A stretch of DNA of 32,500 bases from Allorhizocola rhizosphaerae (GCF_003426775.1 NZ_QJUG01000086.1:1-32500); one strand, 5' to 3'. Positions 24,055 to 31,320 are shown, numbered from the stretch's first letter. The notes: a model not told the origin generated them from the sequence alone. Made by a program: numbers and translations.

Positions 24055-24737
24055 GACTCGGCCAGACGGTAGCCGCGGCCGTAGACCGTCTGCACATACC
24101 GCGGCTGGAGTGGATCGTCCTCAATCTTGCGCCGCAAGTGCATGACATGGGCGTCGACCGTGCGGTCGAGCACGTGGTGGTCGAACCCGAACGCGCGATC
24201 GATGATCTGGCCGCGGGTGAACACCCTCCCCGGCTCGGCCGCCAGCGTTTCGAGAATGCCGAACTCCTTGGCCGTCAACAACACCGGCCGGCCGTTGACC
24301 CGCACCTCGAACCTGGCCGCGTCGATCACGAGGTCGCCGACCACGCGCGGGGCGGCGCTGCCGGGCGCGGTCTTGCCCGCGCGCCGCAACAGCGCCCGCA
24401 CCCGCGCGGCCAGCTCCCGGGGGCTGAACGGCTTCGTGACGTAGTCGTCAGCCCCGAGGTCGAGCCCGAGAAGCTTGTCGTCCTCGGTGCTGCGCGCGGT
24501 GAGCAGCAGGATCGGCACGTCGGACTCGGCCCGCACGATGCGGCACACGTCCAGCCCGTCGACGCCGGGCATCATGACATCGAGCACCAGGAGATCCGGC
24601 TTGCGGCTCCTGCTCTGCTCCAGCGCCCGCCGCCCGTCGTTGACGACAAGCACACTGTGCCCCTCGCGCTCCAGGTAAACCTGGATCAGGTGCGCCTGCT
24701 TGGGATCGTCTTCGGCAATCAGAATGCGCGCGCTCAT
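24051..24737 (-). CDS. OmpR/PhoB-family response regulator
   Basis: A 228-residue regulator. The receiver domain (about 3-117) has acidic pair EDD (9-11), phospho-acceptor Asp in LLVLDVMMPG, Thr in LLLTARS and Lys in TKPFSP. The C-terminal winged-helix DNA-binding domain (about 130-226) contains RPVLLTAKEFGILE and RTVDAHVMHLRRKIE and ends YGRGYRL. It is complete and canonical. The ATG at 24737 begins MSARILIAEDD; the longer frame upstream runs antiphase through the dioxygenase gene and is not used. It is translationally coupled to the kinase downstream and lies 16 bases after the dioxygenase gene, which may share its transcript. Confidence 0.94.
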   Translation of the reverse strand: MSARILIAEDDPKQAHLIQVYLEREGHSVLVVNDGRRALEQSRSRKPDLLVLDVMMPGVDGLDVCRIVRAESDVPILLLTARSTEDDKLLGLDLGADDYVTKPFSPRELAARVRALLRRAGKTAPGSAAPRVVGDLVIDAARFEVRVNGRPVLLTAKEFGILETLAAEPGRVFTRGQIIDRAFGFDHHVLDRTVDAHVMHLRRKIEDDPLQPRYVQTVYGRGYRLAES

Positions 24738-24753
24738 CCGACGATTCTGCCTG

Positions 24754-25623
24754 CTAGGGCTTGAGAGCGGGGACCGCCGGATCGAGCAGCCCCGCCTCGG
24801 CGAGGACTCCGTGCAGCGGCACCTGTGCGGGCTCGTGGCCCCACGCGTGGTCGCCGTCGGTGGAGTCGAGCAGACCCAGCAACTGCCGCTGCACGGCGGT
24901 GTAGCGGGTGCTGTCGTCGGGCACCTGGTCGCGGCCCACCACCCAGCGATAGGTGTAGGCGAAGAAGACCGCCTTGCGCGTGATCTCGGAGAAGTTGTCG
25001 GAGCGCGCATGCCAGATCCGGCGATCGAACAGGACGACATCGCCCGGGTTGGCCACCACCTCGATCGCACCGGGCGGGTCGGGCCACGACATGTTGCGCC
25101 GGGGCGGCCCGTCGATCCAGTTGGTGATGTGGCTGCCTGGTACCACCTTGAAGTTGCCCCGGCCCGGCTGCGAGACGTCAGACAGCCAGTAGACCCCCTT
25201 CACCGACAGTCGCGGGCGCGGGTCCGTCTCAAGCTCGCGGTTCTGCCGGCCCCCGTCCTGGTGCCACTCGAAACGGGGCGGCTTCGGGCCGCGCACCGTC
25301 GGGTGCACATCGACGTGCGAATGGTAGATGTGGATGTTCCAGCCCAGGATGGACCACACCGGGCCCAGGAGGCGGGGGTGATCGATCAGCGGAGCCAGCT
25401 CCGGGCAGGTGTGCACGGCACTGAGCCGGTGCAGCGCGCCGCCCCGGGGCAGCCGACCGGCCAGCAGCTCCCGGTCGTACAGAGCGTCCACCAGGGACGT
25501 GTAATGCGCGACATCGTCCGCGCTCAGCACGCCGGGAAGCACCACGAAACCGTCGTGCTCAAACGCCGCCCGCTGATCGTTCGTCAACGCCTCACCCGGA
25601 GACGCCTCAAGAAGATCCGTCAT
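24754..25623 (-). CDS. Phytanoyl-CoA dioxygenase (PhyH) family protein
   Basis: A 289-residue Fe(II)/2-oxoglutarate oxygenase-like protein. The metal triad is visible as H121-x-D123 (EWHQDGG) and a distal H205 (IWHARSDN). A 2-oxoglutarate-binding Arg is likely R216 (TRKAVFF). The double-stranded beta-helix pattern lies between these. The ATG at 25623 (MTDLLEASPGEALTNDQRAA) is preferred; a TACCGT box 7 bases upstream suggests leaderless expression, and the 25 extra codons of the longer frame cross that box and a terminator region. Such enzymes hydroxylate small molecules or peptides; the substrate is unknown. Same strand as the two-component genes, 16 bases away. Confidence 0.88.
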   Translation of the reverse strand: MTDLLEASPGEALTNDQRAAFEHDGFVVLPGVLSADDVAHYTSLVDALYDRELLAGRLPRGGALHRLSAVHTCPELAPLIDHPRLLGPVWSILGWNIHIYHSHVDVHPTVRGPKPPRFEWHQDGGRQNRELETDPRPRLSVKGVYWLSDVSQPGRGNFKVVPGSHITNWIDGPPRRNMSWPDPPGAIEVVANPGDVVLFDRRIWHARSDNFSEITRKAVFFAYTYRWVVGRDQVPDDSTRYTAVQRQLLGLLDSTDGDHAWGHEPAQVPLHGVLAEAGLLDPAVPALKP

Positions 25624-25630
25624 GGCCCAC

Positions 25631-25636
25631 ACGGTA
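25631..25636 (-). promoter_or_regulatory. Candidate -10 box of the PhyH gene
   Basis: On the minus strand TACCGT lies 7 bases before the ATG at 25623, with no ribosome binding site between. A leaderless start is inferred. Confidence 0.4.
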
Positions 25637-25666
25637 TGGCGGGACCGATGAAATTCTTTTGAAGAA

Positions 25667-25707
25667 GCCGTCACGTTGACGTGCGAAGTGCCTGCCAACG
25701 TGACGGC
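25667..25707 (-). terminator. Terminator downstream of qorB
   Basis: Perfect 12-bp arms GCCGTCACGTTG / CAACGTGACGGC around a 17-base loop. On the minus strand they are followed by TTCTTC. It lies between the qorB 3'-end repeats and the PhyH promoter. Confidence 0.7.
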
Positions 25708-25724
25708 CTGCGGTTGCGGTCACG

Positions 25725-25793
25725 GCGTCATCAAACCGGCGGCCACCGCGTCATGAAACCCGCGGCTATTGCGTCTTCAGGCCCGCGGCCACG
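25725..25793. repeat. Three 23-bp tandem copies of the qorB 3' end
   Basis: Units start at 25725, 25748 and 25771: GCGTCATCAAACCGGCGG, GCGTCATGAAACCCGCGG and GCGTCTTCAGGCCCGCGG, each followed by CCACC, CTATT or CCACG. The rightmost unit encodes the C-terminal AVAAGLKT of QorB; the qorB stop codon lies inside the middle unit. Confidence 0.75.
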
Positions 25794-26623
25794 GCGTCGG
25801 CGAGCGACGCGGTCGGACGGCCGATGAGGCGGCTCAGGTCCCCGCTGTCGGTGGCGAGCTCGCCGCGCTGGATGCCGAGATCGGCGTCGGCCAGCGCACC
25901 GGCGTAGCCCTCGTCGAGGCCGAATCCGGTGAGCGCCTTGACATATTCGCCCGCCGGAAGGTCCTGATAGGACACTGGCGTGCCCGCCTGGAGCGAGACC
26001 TCGGCGGCCAGCTCGGCCATCGTGAACGGGGTGTCGCTGCCCAGCTCGTAGACGCGGTTCTGATGCCCGTCGCCCGCCAGCACGGCCGCCGCCGCGGCGG
26101 CGTAATCGGCGCGCGTGGTTGCCGCGACGCGCCCGTCGCCCGCGCTGCCGATGATCGCGCCCGTGGCCAGCGCCGGCCCGAGGTTGTCCGTGTAGTTCTC
26201 GGTGTACCAGCTGTTGCGCAGGAACGTGTAGGCCAGCCCGGACTCGCGGATCAGCCGCTCGGTCTCGCGGTGGTCGTGTGCGATGCCGATGCCGGTCGTG
26301 TCGGCCTTCAGGATGCTCGTGTAGGCGAGGAACGGGACTCCCGCCGCCTTGGCCGCGTTGATGGCGTTGGTGTGCTGTGCCACGCGCTTGCCGAACTCGT
26401 TGCCCGAGATGAGCAGGACCTTCGACGCGCCGGCGAAGGCCGTGGCGAGCGTCTCGGGACGGTCGTAATCGGCCTCGCGCACGGGCACGCCGAGGTCGAG
26501 GTCGGCGGCTTTGCCAGGGGTTCGCACGGCGGCGACGATCCCGTCCGCGGGCACGCCGCGCGCGAGCAGTTCGGCTATGACAAGGCGGCCGAGGTGGCCG
26601 CTGGCTCCGGTTACCACAATCAT
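25766..26623 (-). CDS. qorB: NAD(P)H quinone oxidoreductase, QorB/NmrA type
   Basis: A 285-residue atypical short-chain reductase resembling E. coli QorB (YtfG), which reduces quinones with NADPH. Features are the nucleotide-binding TGASGHLG near the N-terminus, AADYDRPETL-like spacing, AYTSILKADT, and LRNSWYTENYTDN with the conserved Tyr, then GDGRVAATTRADYAAAAA. The ATG at 26623 (MIVVTGASG) is preferred to one at 26635, because a TATGGT box lies exactly 7 bases upstream of it. It is divergent from a QorR-like HxlR regulator with a dyad between them. Its last three codons (Thr-Gln-stop) come from a tandem duplication of the gene's own end. Confidence 0.92.
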   Translation of the reverse strand: MIVVTGASGHLGRLVIAELLARGVPADGIVAAVRTPGKAADLDLGVPVREADYDRPETLATAFAGASKVLLISGNEFGKRVAQHTNAINAAKAAGVPFLAYTSILKADTTGIGIAHDHRETERLIRESGLAYTFLRNSWYTENYTDNLGPALATGAIIGSAGDGRVAATTRADYAAAAAAVLAGDGHQNRVYELGSDTPFTMAELAAEVSLQAGTPVSYQDLPAGEYVKALTGFGLDEGYAGALADADLGIQRGELATDSGDLSRLIGRPTASLADAVAAGLKTQ

Positions 26624-26630
26624 GCGGCTA

Positions 26631-26636
26631 ACCATA
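26631..26636 (-). promoter_or_regulatory. Candidate -10 box of qorB
   Basis: On the minus strand TATGGT is 7 bases before the ATG at 26623, suggesting a leaderless transcript. It is 12 bases from the central dyad likely bound by the HxlR regulator. Confidence 0.5.
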
Positions 26637-26648
26637 GCGTCGGCACTA

Positions 26649-26661
26649 ACTTTTAGAAAGT
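26649..26661. promoter_or_regulatory. Probable operator of the QorR-like regulator
   Basis: ACTTT-TAG-AAAGT, a perfect 5+5 dyad in an AT-rich island within otherwise GC-rich DNA. It lies midway between the divergent qorB and hxlR -10 boxes. This is the expected place and size for an HxlR-family site controlling both genes. Confidence 0.6.
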
Positions 26662-26666
26662 ACTGG

Positions 26667-26672
26667 TATCCT
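26667..26672 (+). promoter_or_regulatory. -10 box of the HxlR regulator gene
   Basis: TATCCT, 7 bases upstream of the ATG at 26680 and with no ribosome site, indicates a leaderless mRNA. The operator dyad lies 5 bases upstream, over the -35 region, as expected for autorepression. Confidence 0.55.
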
Positions 26673-26679
26673 CGATCAC

Positions 26680-27054
26680 ATGGACCCGACCGACGACCTC
26701 GTTGCCGACGTCTTCGCCCGTGCCTGCCCGTCGCGCAGCACGCTCGAAGACGTGGCCAGCAAGTGGGGCATCCTCGCGCTGGTCGCGCTCGCCGAGGGCA
26801 ACTACCGGTTCAACGCGCTGCGCCGGCGCGTCGACGGGGTGAGCGAGAAGATGCTGTCGCAGACGCTGCACACGCTGGAGCGCGACGGCATGGTCCGGCG
26901 GGAGGTGCAGGCCACGATCCCGCCGCGGGTCGAATACAGCCTGACCAAGCTCGGCGCGAAGGTCGCCGAGCGGCTCGTCGGGCTGATCGAGCTGCTTGAG
27001 GGAGAGGTCCCGGCGGTCCAGGCGGCACGTGCGACATACGACGCCAATAAGTGA
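26680..27054 (+). CDS. HxlR-family redox-sensing regulator, QorR-like
   Basis: A 124-residue winged-helix protein of the HxlR (DUF24) family. Its core is SRSTLEDVASKWGILALVAL, RFNALRRRVDGVSEKMLSQTL and the wing VPPRVEYSLT-like region (here IPPRVEYSLTKLG). A single cysteine, C16 (FARACPSR), occupies the position of the redox-sensing Cys of Corynebacterium QorR, which represses a divergent quinone reductase gene and is released by diamide or peroxide. The divergent qorB neighbour and shared dyad give the same arrangement here. The stop lies 29 bases before the DUF3043 gene. The sensing mechanism is inferred from the family. Confidence 0.92.
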   Translation: MDPTDDLVADVFARACPSRSTLEDVASKWGILALVALAEGNYRFNALRRRVDGVSEKMLSQTLHTLERDGMVRREVQATIPPRVEYSLTKLGAKVAERLVGLIELLEGEVPAVQAARATYDANK

Positions 27055-27071
27055 GGCTGCGCACGAGGCGC

Positions 27072-27077
27072 TATCGT
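27072..27077 (+). promoter_or_regulatory. Candidate -10 box of the DUF3043 gene
   Basis: TATCGT lies 6 bases before the GTG at 27084, with no ribosome site; another candidate leaderless start. Confidence 0.4.
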
Positions 27078-27083
27078 TGCTGC

Positions 27084-27698
27084 GTGGCTTTGTTCTCCCG
27101 TAAGTCGTCATCCTCCACCCCCGAGCCCGCGCAGGAGCCCGAGGCGGTGGAGCAAGAGATCGTGCATGCCTCCCGGGGCTACACGCCGGCCAAGGGCAGG
27201 GCCACCAGGAAGCGCACCGAGGCGCAGCGCCGCCGCTCCGAGCCGCCGCCGACCAACCGGCGAGAGGCGCTCAAGCGCGCCCGGGAGAAGGCGCGCGCCG
27301 AGCGGTCCGAGGCCTACGAGGGCATGAAGGCGGGCGACGAGCGCTACCTGCTGCCCCGCGACAAGGGTCCGGAGCGCGCGCTTGTGCGCGACATCGTCGA
27401 CTCCCGCCGCACGGTCGGGCCCTACTTCTTCGCAGGCGCGTTCGTGCTGTTGTTCCTGTTCCAGGTGCCCCGTGCCGAGGTGCAGCTGGCCGCAAACCTG
27501 ATCTGGCTGCTGCTCGCGCTTGCCGTGATCGTGGACAGCTTCTTGATCAGCCGCAAGGTCAAGAAGATGGTCATGGAGCGGTTCCCGAAGACCACACAGT
27601 CCATGCGCTCGCTGTACTTCTACGCGATCATGCGGGCGATCTCGTTCCGCAAGCTGCGCATGCCGAAGACGCGCGTCAACATCGGCGACAAAATCTAA
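27084..27698 (+). CDS. DUF3043 family membrane protein
   Basis: A 204-residue actinobacterial protein. A long charged cytosolic N-terminus rich in Arg, Lys and Glu (about 1-107, containing YTPAKGRATRKRTEAQRRR) is followed by two transmembrane helices (about 112-128 and 133-153). A basic C-terminal tail (ISRKVKKMVMERFPKTTQSM... ending RVNIGDKI) completes it. The GTG at 27084 (VALFSRKSS) matches the family start; the ORF extends to 27051 but overlaps hxlR. The family is widespread in Actinobacteria and has no established function. Topology suggests both ends inside the cell. Two strong hairpins follow. Confidence 0.88.
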   Translation: MALFSRKSSSSTPEPAQEPEAVEQEIVHASRGYTPAKGRATRKRTEAQRRRSEPPPTNRREALKRAREKARAERSEAYEGMKAGDERYLLPRDKGPERALVRDIVDSRRTVGPYFFAGAFVLLFLFQVPRAEVQLAANLIWLLLALAVIVDSFLISRKVKKMVMERFPKTTQSMRSLYFYAIMRAISFRKLRMPKTRVNIGDKI

Positions 27699-27700
27699 CG

Positions 27701-27735
27701 CAGCCGTTCTCATCGCGAAGCGGTGAGAACGGCTG
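27701..27735 (+). terminator. Strong hairpin terminator after the DUF3043 gene
   Basis: Continuous 16-pair stem: 12-bp arms CAGCCGTTCTCA / TGAGAACGGCTG, a T-G wobble, then CGC / GCG closing a GAA loop. It starts 2 bases after the stop codon. Confidence 0.85.
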
Positions 27736-27754
27736 ACTGGGCGTCTCGCCCAGT
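27736..27754 (+). terminator. Second, adjacent hairpin
   Basis: Perfect 8-bp stem ACTGGGCG / CGCCCAGT with loop TCT, starting at the base after the first hairpin ends. The pair makes a tandem terminator that may also stop transcription from the minus-strand side. Confidence 0.75.
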
Positions 27755-27819
27755 GTGGCCCCGCCTGGTTCGCGCGGCTTTGGTCGGCCGCGAGCGGTCC
27801 GATCGAAGCCGCGGCGTGA

Positions 27820-28206
27820 TTAAGACGCCCCATCCCTGACCGAGCGACCGTCCAGCGGGGCGGGCAGCTGCACCTCGGTGGACATGTCGGTGGCCTTGAG
27901 CACCTTCGCCGCACAACTGGCGGTCGGCAGGCGTCCGATGTGGAGGGTGAGGGTGACCGTGTCGGCCGACTCCACGATCTCGACCCGGCCGAGCGCGTTG
28001 CACTGCGGGCTGCCCGTGATCGTGTAGTGCAGGCGGATCCGGTTGTCCTCCATCACGTCGTAGCTCGTCCAGGGATGCGGCCTCAGGTCGATCGCCCGCT
28101 CGGCGCCGGGGACGGGGTTCGGACGACTGGGCGACGGCTGGACTGGGGGCGCGGCGCACGCACACAACACGACGCACAATGCCACGCAGAGTCGTGCCGG
28201 TGCCAT
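27820..28206 (-). CDS. Small predicted lipoprotein
   Basis: A 128-residue protein with a short signal (RLCVALCVVL) ending in LCAC, an acceptable lipobox with C17 as the lipidated residue. A Pro-rich linker (PPVQPSPSRPNPVPG) follows. The mature domain has two cysteines, in SPQCNALG and TASCAAKV, which may pair, and beta-strand-like sequence (RIRLHYTITG, VTLTLHIGRL). I do not recognise a family. It starts at an ATG with a GAAGGGC ribosome site and lies 68 bases after the protease gene, separated from it by a terminator, so it may be expressed separately or by read-through. The role is unknown. Confidence 0.7.
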   Translation of the reverse strand: MAPARLCVALCVVLCACAAPPVQPSPSRPNPVPGAERAIDLRPHPWTSYDVMEDNRIRLHYTITGSPQCNALGRVEIVESADTVTLTLHIGRLPTASCAAKVLKATDMSTEVQLPAPLDGRSVRDGAS

Positions 28207-28240
28207 GCCCGCGCCCTTCGCGAGACGACAGAGGAGGGTG

Positions 28241-28266
28241 GGGTGGCCGGGGTTGCCCGGCCACCC
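28241..28266 (-). terminator. Hairpin terminator after the secreted protease gene
   Basis: Perfect 11-bp stem GGGTGGCCGGG / CCCGGCCACCC with loop GTTG, starting 8 bases past the protease stop on the minus strand and ahead of the lipoprotein gene. Confidence 0.8.
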
Positions 28267-28273
28267 GTGGGTT

Positions 28274-29326
28274 TCAGGTGGAGATGTTGCGCACCGCCCC
28301 GTAGAGGCCGGCCACCTGATTGCCGTAGTACGGCGAGAACATGTACTGGGGTAGTACCGTGAACTTGAAGTCGTTGTGGCCGTTGATATATCCCCAGTTT
28401 CCGTCGAACCAGTTCAACCAGGCGCCGCCCGACGACCCGCCGGTCATGAAGTTCGTCTGGTAGATCGTCCCGGCCCAGAAGCCGGCCCCGTCGTAGGTGT
28501 AGTTCTGCTCGCCGACCAGGCAGCAGCCGGTGAACGGCAGGCCCTGCGGATAGCCGAAGGCATTCATGAAGTAGCCGATCGGGTAGTTCCACGCGATGCC
28601 CTGCGCGCCGAAGTAATCGGCGATGCGCCAGCCACCGTCGCGGTACATGATGGCGGCGCCCACGTCGTTGGCCAAGTCGTTGTTGTCGTGGAAAAAGGCC
28701 GCGGTCGACCAGAGTTGGTAGGCGTACCAGTTGCCGTACGGCGCGACGCCGTTGTAGTAGTTGGGCACGAAGGTCCAGTTGTAGTGCCAGGTCTGGCCGC
28801 TGGTGTTGCAGTGCGCGGCGGTCCACACGGTGGACTTGCCCTCGGTGTTGACGATGGTGCCGGAGCACACGTAGTTCAGGCCCGATGCCGTGAAGAACAC
28901 CTTGCCGTAGGTGCGCGCCACGGGGTGTCCGACCGGATAGTTCGGGAAGTACGCCTGTGTGCCGGGGCCGCCCTGCGCGATCACCTCCGGCGTCGCGACG
29001 GGTGTTGCCCCGCCGATCTTTTGGGCCGCGCCTTGGGGCCGTGCCGGGCTCCCGCCCGGGCGCGCCTTCGCACCCTTGACCGCGGGCAGTTCGGAGTCGG
29101 GAAGCGCGGACTTCATCCGCTCCGGTGTCCAATAGCGAGCCAGGGCCTCGTGTGCCCCGGCGACACCGGGCCGGGCCGTGGCGGCGACGTCCGCGCTTAA
29201 CGCGGCCAGACCGCCGATCGAACCGCTTAGCGGCGCCGCGTTGGCGGGCGTGACCGTGGCCAGCGGGATGGCTACGAGGATGGCCGCGATCGCGGCGAGT
29301 GCCGAAAACCGCCTGGTGTGTCTCAT
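28274..29326 (-). CDS. Secreted trypsin-like serine protease
   Basis: A 350-residue protein. The signal peptide (about 1-30) ends PANAAP. A pro-region of about 90 residues rich in Ala, Pro and Gly is followed by the chymotrypsin-fold domain (about 125-350). The triad is H172 (TAAHC), D221 (LANDVGAAIM) and S299 (MTGGSSGGAW). C154/C173 form the usual disulfide around the His. The mature domain is unusually rich in Tyr, Trp and Asn, as in several actinobacterial secreted V8/trypsin-like peptidases. The ATG has a strong AAGGGGGA ribosome site. A perfect palindrome lies about 30 bases upstream. It probably acts outside the cell; the substrate is unknown. Confidence 0.9.
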   Translation of the reverse strand: MRHTRRFSALAAIAAILVAIPLATVTPANAAPLSGSIGGLAALSADVAATARPGVAGAHEALARYWTPERMKSALPDSELPAVKGAKARPGGSPARPQGAAQKIGGATPVATPEVIAQGGPGTQAYFPNYPVGHPVARTYGKVFFTASGLNYVCSGTIVNTEGKSTVWTAAHCNTSGQTWHYNWTFVPNYYNGVAPYGNWYAYQLWSTAAFFHDNNDLANDVGAAIMYRDGGWRIADYFGAQGIAWNYPIGYFMNAFGYPQGLPFTGCCLVGEQNYTYDGAGFWAGTIYQTNFMTGGSSGGAWLNWFDGNWGYINGHNDFKFTVLPQYMFSPYYGNQVAGLYGAVRNIST

Positions 29327-29354
29327 GATTCCCCCTTACCGAGGACCATTGATC

Positions 29355-29370
29355 CGCATCAATTGATGCG
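29355..29370. promoter_or_regulatory. 16-bp perfect palindrome upstream of the protease gene
   Basis: CGCATCAATTGATGCG, 28 bases upstream of the protease ATG. The half-site context GATCCGCAT occurs at 29351 and again at 29387. It is a plausible operator; the regulator is unknown. Confidence 0.5.
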
Positions 29371-29468
29371 AGGCCACCCACACTCCGATCCGCATTTCAT
29401 AATGTCAATGAACAGGATGAGAGTGGCATCGATGAATCGCGGCCGGGGATTCACTCAGTACCGGGGGG

Positions 29469-29492
29469 ACATGGACGTAAGTTCATGATCGG
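29469..29492. repeat. Dispersed palindromic repeat, half copy D
   Basis: ACATGGACGTAAGTTCATGA followed by TCGG is the reverse complement of the first 24 bases or so of copies B and C. The rest of the element is missing. It lies in the 222-base gap between the ABC ATPase and protease genes, where I see no gene. Confidence 0.65.
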
Positions 29493-29548
29493 CAGGAAGA
29501 GGGGGTGGGGGTGTCTGATTGTTGACAGGGTGGGGCCACTGATGGGCG

Positions 29549-30520
29549 TCACCCGAGCGAGCGAACCGCCGCCTGCTGGTAGAGGCGGGCGATCACGTCC
29601 TCGATCTCCGGCTCGGCGATCGTGAGGTCGCGCAGGGTGCCACTCGCGGTCAGTTGCGAGACCAGTGGGCCGACCGACGCCGAACCGTCGACGGCGAAGA
29701 CGAGCCTGGTGCCCGTGGAGGATTCGAGCTCGACGCCCGGCACGTCGATGGGCGTTTCCAGCGGAGCGTCGAGATCGACGATGACCCTGCGGCGCGAGCC
29801 GTACCGCGCGTGCAGCGCGTCGATCGAGCCGTCGTGCACCACCCGGCCGTGGTCGATCACGATGATCCGGCGGCACAGCCGCTCGATGTCGGCGAGGTCG
29901 TGCGTGGTCAGCACGATGGTCGTGTCGCCGCGCTCACCGAGCTCGGCGAGAAACCCGCGCACGGCCTGCTTGCTCACGATGTCGAGCCCGATGGTCGGCT
30001 CGTCCAGGAACAGGATCTCCGGGCCGTGCAGCAGCGCGGTGGTCAGCTCGCCCCGCATGCGCTGGCCCAGCGAGAGCTGGCGCACGGGGGTGTCCGCGAA
30101 GGAGTCCAGATCGAGCAGGTCACGACAGGTGCGCAGGCGGGCGGCGTGCTCCGCGGGCGGCACCCGGTAGACGTGGCGCAGCAGTTCGAACGAGTCCCGC
30201 AGGGGCAGGTCCCACCACAGGGTCGAGCGCTGTCCGAACACGACACCGATCCGGCGGGCCAGCTTGATCCGCTGCGCGACGGGCGTGAGCCCGCACACCG
30301 ACACCAACCCGCCCGACGGCTGCAGCACGCCGGTGAGCATTTTGAGCGTGGTGGACTTCCCCGCCCCATTGGGCCCGAGATAGCCCACCATTTCGCCGCG
30401 CTGGATCGAGAGGGAGACGCCATCGACCGCCGCGACGGTCGTGCGCTTTCTTCGAAATCGGCCGGCTTTGATGTGTACCGTAAACGTCTTTTTCAATTCC
30501 TCAGTCTCGATAATCTTCAC
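29549..30520 (-). CDS. ABC-2 exporter ATP-binding protein
   Basis: A 323-residue ATPase with Walker A GPNGAGKS (49-56), Q-loop GQRS (96-99), signature LSLGQR (149-154), Walker B ILFLDEP (169-175) and switch H207 (TTHDL). The sequence AGRFRRKRTTVAAVDGVS and VVFGQRSTLWWDLP is typical of the DUF990-type exporter ATPases (viologen-exporter-like). The C-terminal 90 residues form an accessory domain. The GTG at 30520 overlaps the upstream permease stop (GTGA), with AGGAG 9 bases ahead; the frame to 30619 lies within the permease gene and is not used. It is the last gene of a three-gene exporter operon. Confidence 0.93.
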   Translation of the reverse strand: MKIIETEELKKTFTVHIKAGRFRRKRTTVAAVDGVSLSIQRGEMVGYLGPNGAGKSTTLKMLTGVLQPSGGLVSVCGLTPVAQRIKLARRIGVVFGQRSTLWWDLPLRDSFELLRHVYRVPPAEHAARLRTCRDLLDLDSFADTPVRQLSLGQRMRGELTTALLHGPEILFLDEPTIGLDIVSKQAVRGFLAELGERGDTTIVLTTHDLADIERLCRRIIVIDHGRVVHDGSIDALHARYGSRRRVIVDLDAPLETPIDVPGVELESSTGTRLVFAVDGSASVGPLVSQLTASGTLRDLTIAEPEIEDVIARLYQQAAVRSLG

Positions 30521-31320
30521 GATCCCGTGCTCCTGTAGTGCCGGACACCAAAGCGCCAAAACGCGGCCGCCACCCCGCCCGCCGCGAGCGCGACAACCGG
30601 GCTGACCAGGCCCAGCCACATCGGCCCACCGAGCGGGTCGGCGCGGCCGAGCAGGGCAAGACCCGGGTAGTAGGCGACAAAGGCGAACCCCAGCCCGAAG
30701 GCGAATATTCTGCGGAACCAGTTGCCGTAGACGGTGATGGGATAGGACGTGAAATCACGCCCGCCATAGGTTAGCGCATTGGCCAATTCGCCTGACTCGA
30801 TCCACCAGAACGCGACCGTCGACGTGGCGATAAAGAACGCGCAGAAAAACATCGCCCCGAATAGCGGAGTGGCAATGAGAAGCACAACCCGCCACGGGGT
30901 CCAGTCGATGTCGGCGAGCACCAGCGCGACGGTCAGCACGGCGAGCGAGTAGATGATCCGCCCGATGCGGCGGAAGCCGACATCGAGCGCGAGCAGCTGC
31001 GGCAGGACGCCCAGCGGTCTGATCAGGACGGTATCGAGCGTGCCGAAACGCACATAGAAGCGGATCCGCTCGATGTTGCCCACGAACAGGTCGGCCAGCG
31101 AGAAGGCGTTGAGCGACAGCCCGAACAACAGCACGGTTTCGGTAACGGAAAAGCCGGCCAGGACCGGTACCCGCGAGAAGATCACCAGCACGGCCAGCAG
31201 ATCGGCGCCGACGATGATGACGTTGCTGCCCAGGTCGAGCCAGAAGCTGAAGCGATAGGACGCCTGGCTTCTGCCCTGCGCCGCGATCAGCTTGGCGTAG
31301 ATGCGGAGCGTGTCACCCAC
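30517..31320 (-). CDS. ABC-2 family permease (DUF990 type)
   Basis: A 267-residue membrane protein with six hydrophobic segments. GNIERIRFYVRFGTLDTVLIRPL is the cytosolic coupling region typical of the DUF990/ABC2_membrane_6 permeases, and FTSYPITVYGNW the conserved region before the last helices. It pairs with the second permease gene to form a heterodimeric channel. The GTG start overlaps the preceding gene's stop by 8 bases; its own stop overlaps the ATPase start by 4. Substrates in related systems include cationic drugs; here unknown. Confidence 0.92.
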   Translation of the reverse strand: MGDTLRIYAKLIAAQGRSQASYRFSFWLDLGSNVIIVGADLLAVLVIFSRVPVLAGFSVTETVLLFGLSLNAFSLADLFVGNIERIRFYVRFGTLDTVLIRPLGVLPQLLALDVGFRRIGRIIYSLAVLTVALVLADIDWTPWRVVLLIATPLFGAMFFCAFFIATSTVAFWWIESGELANALTYGGRDFTSYPITVYGNWFRRIFAFGLGFAFVAYYPGLALLGRADPLGGPMWLGLVSPVVALAAGGVAAAFWRFGVRHYRSTGS

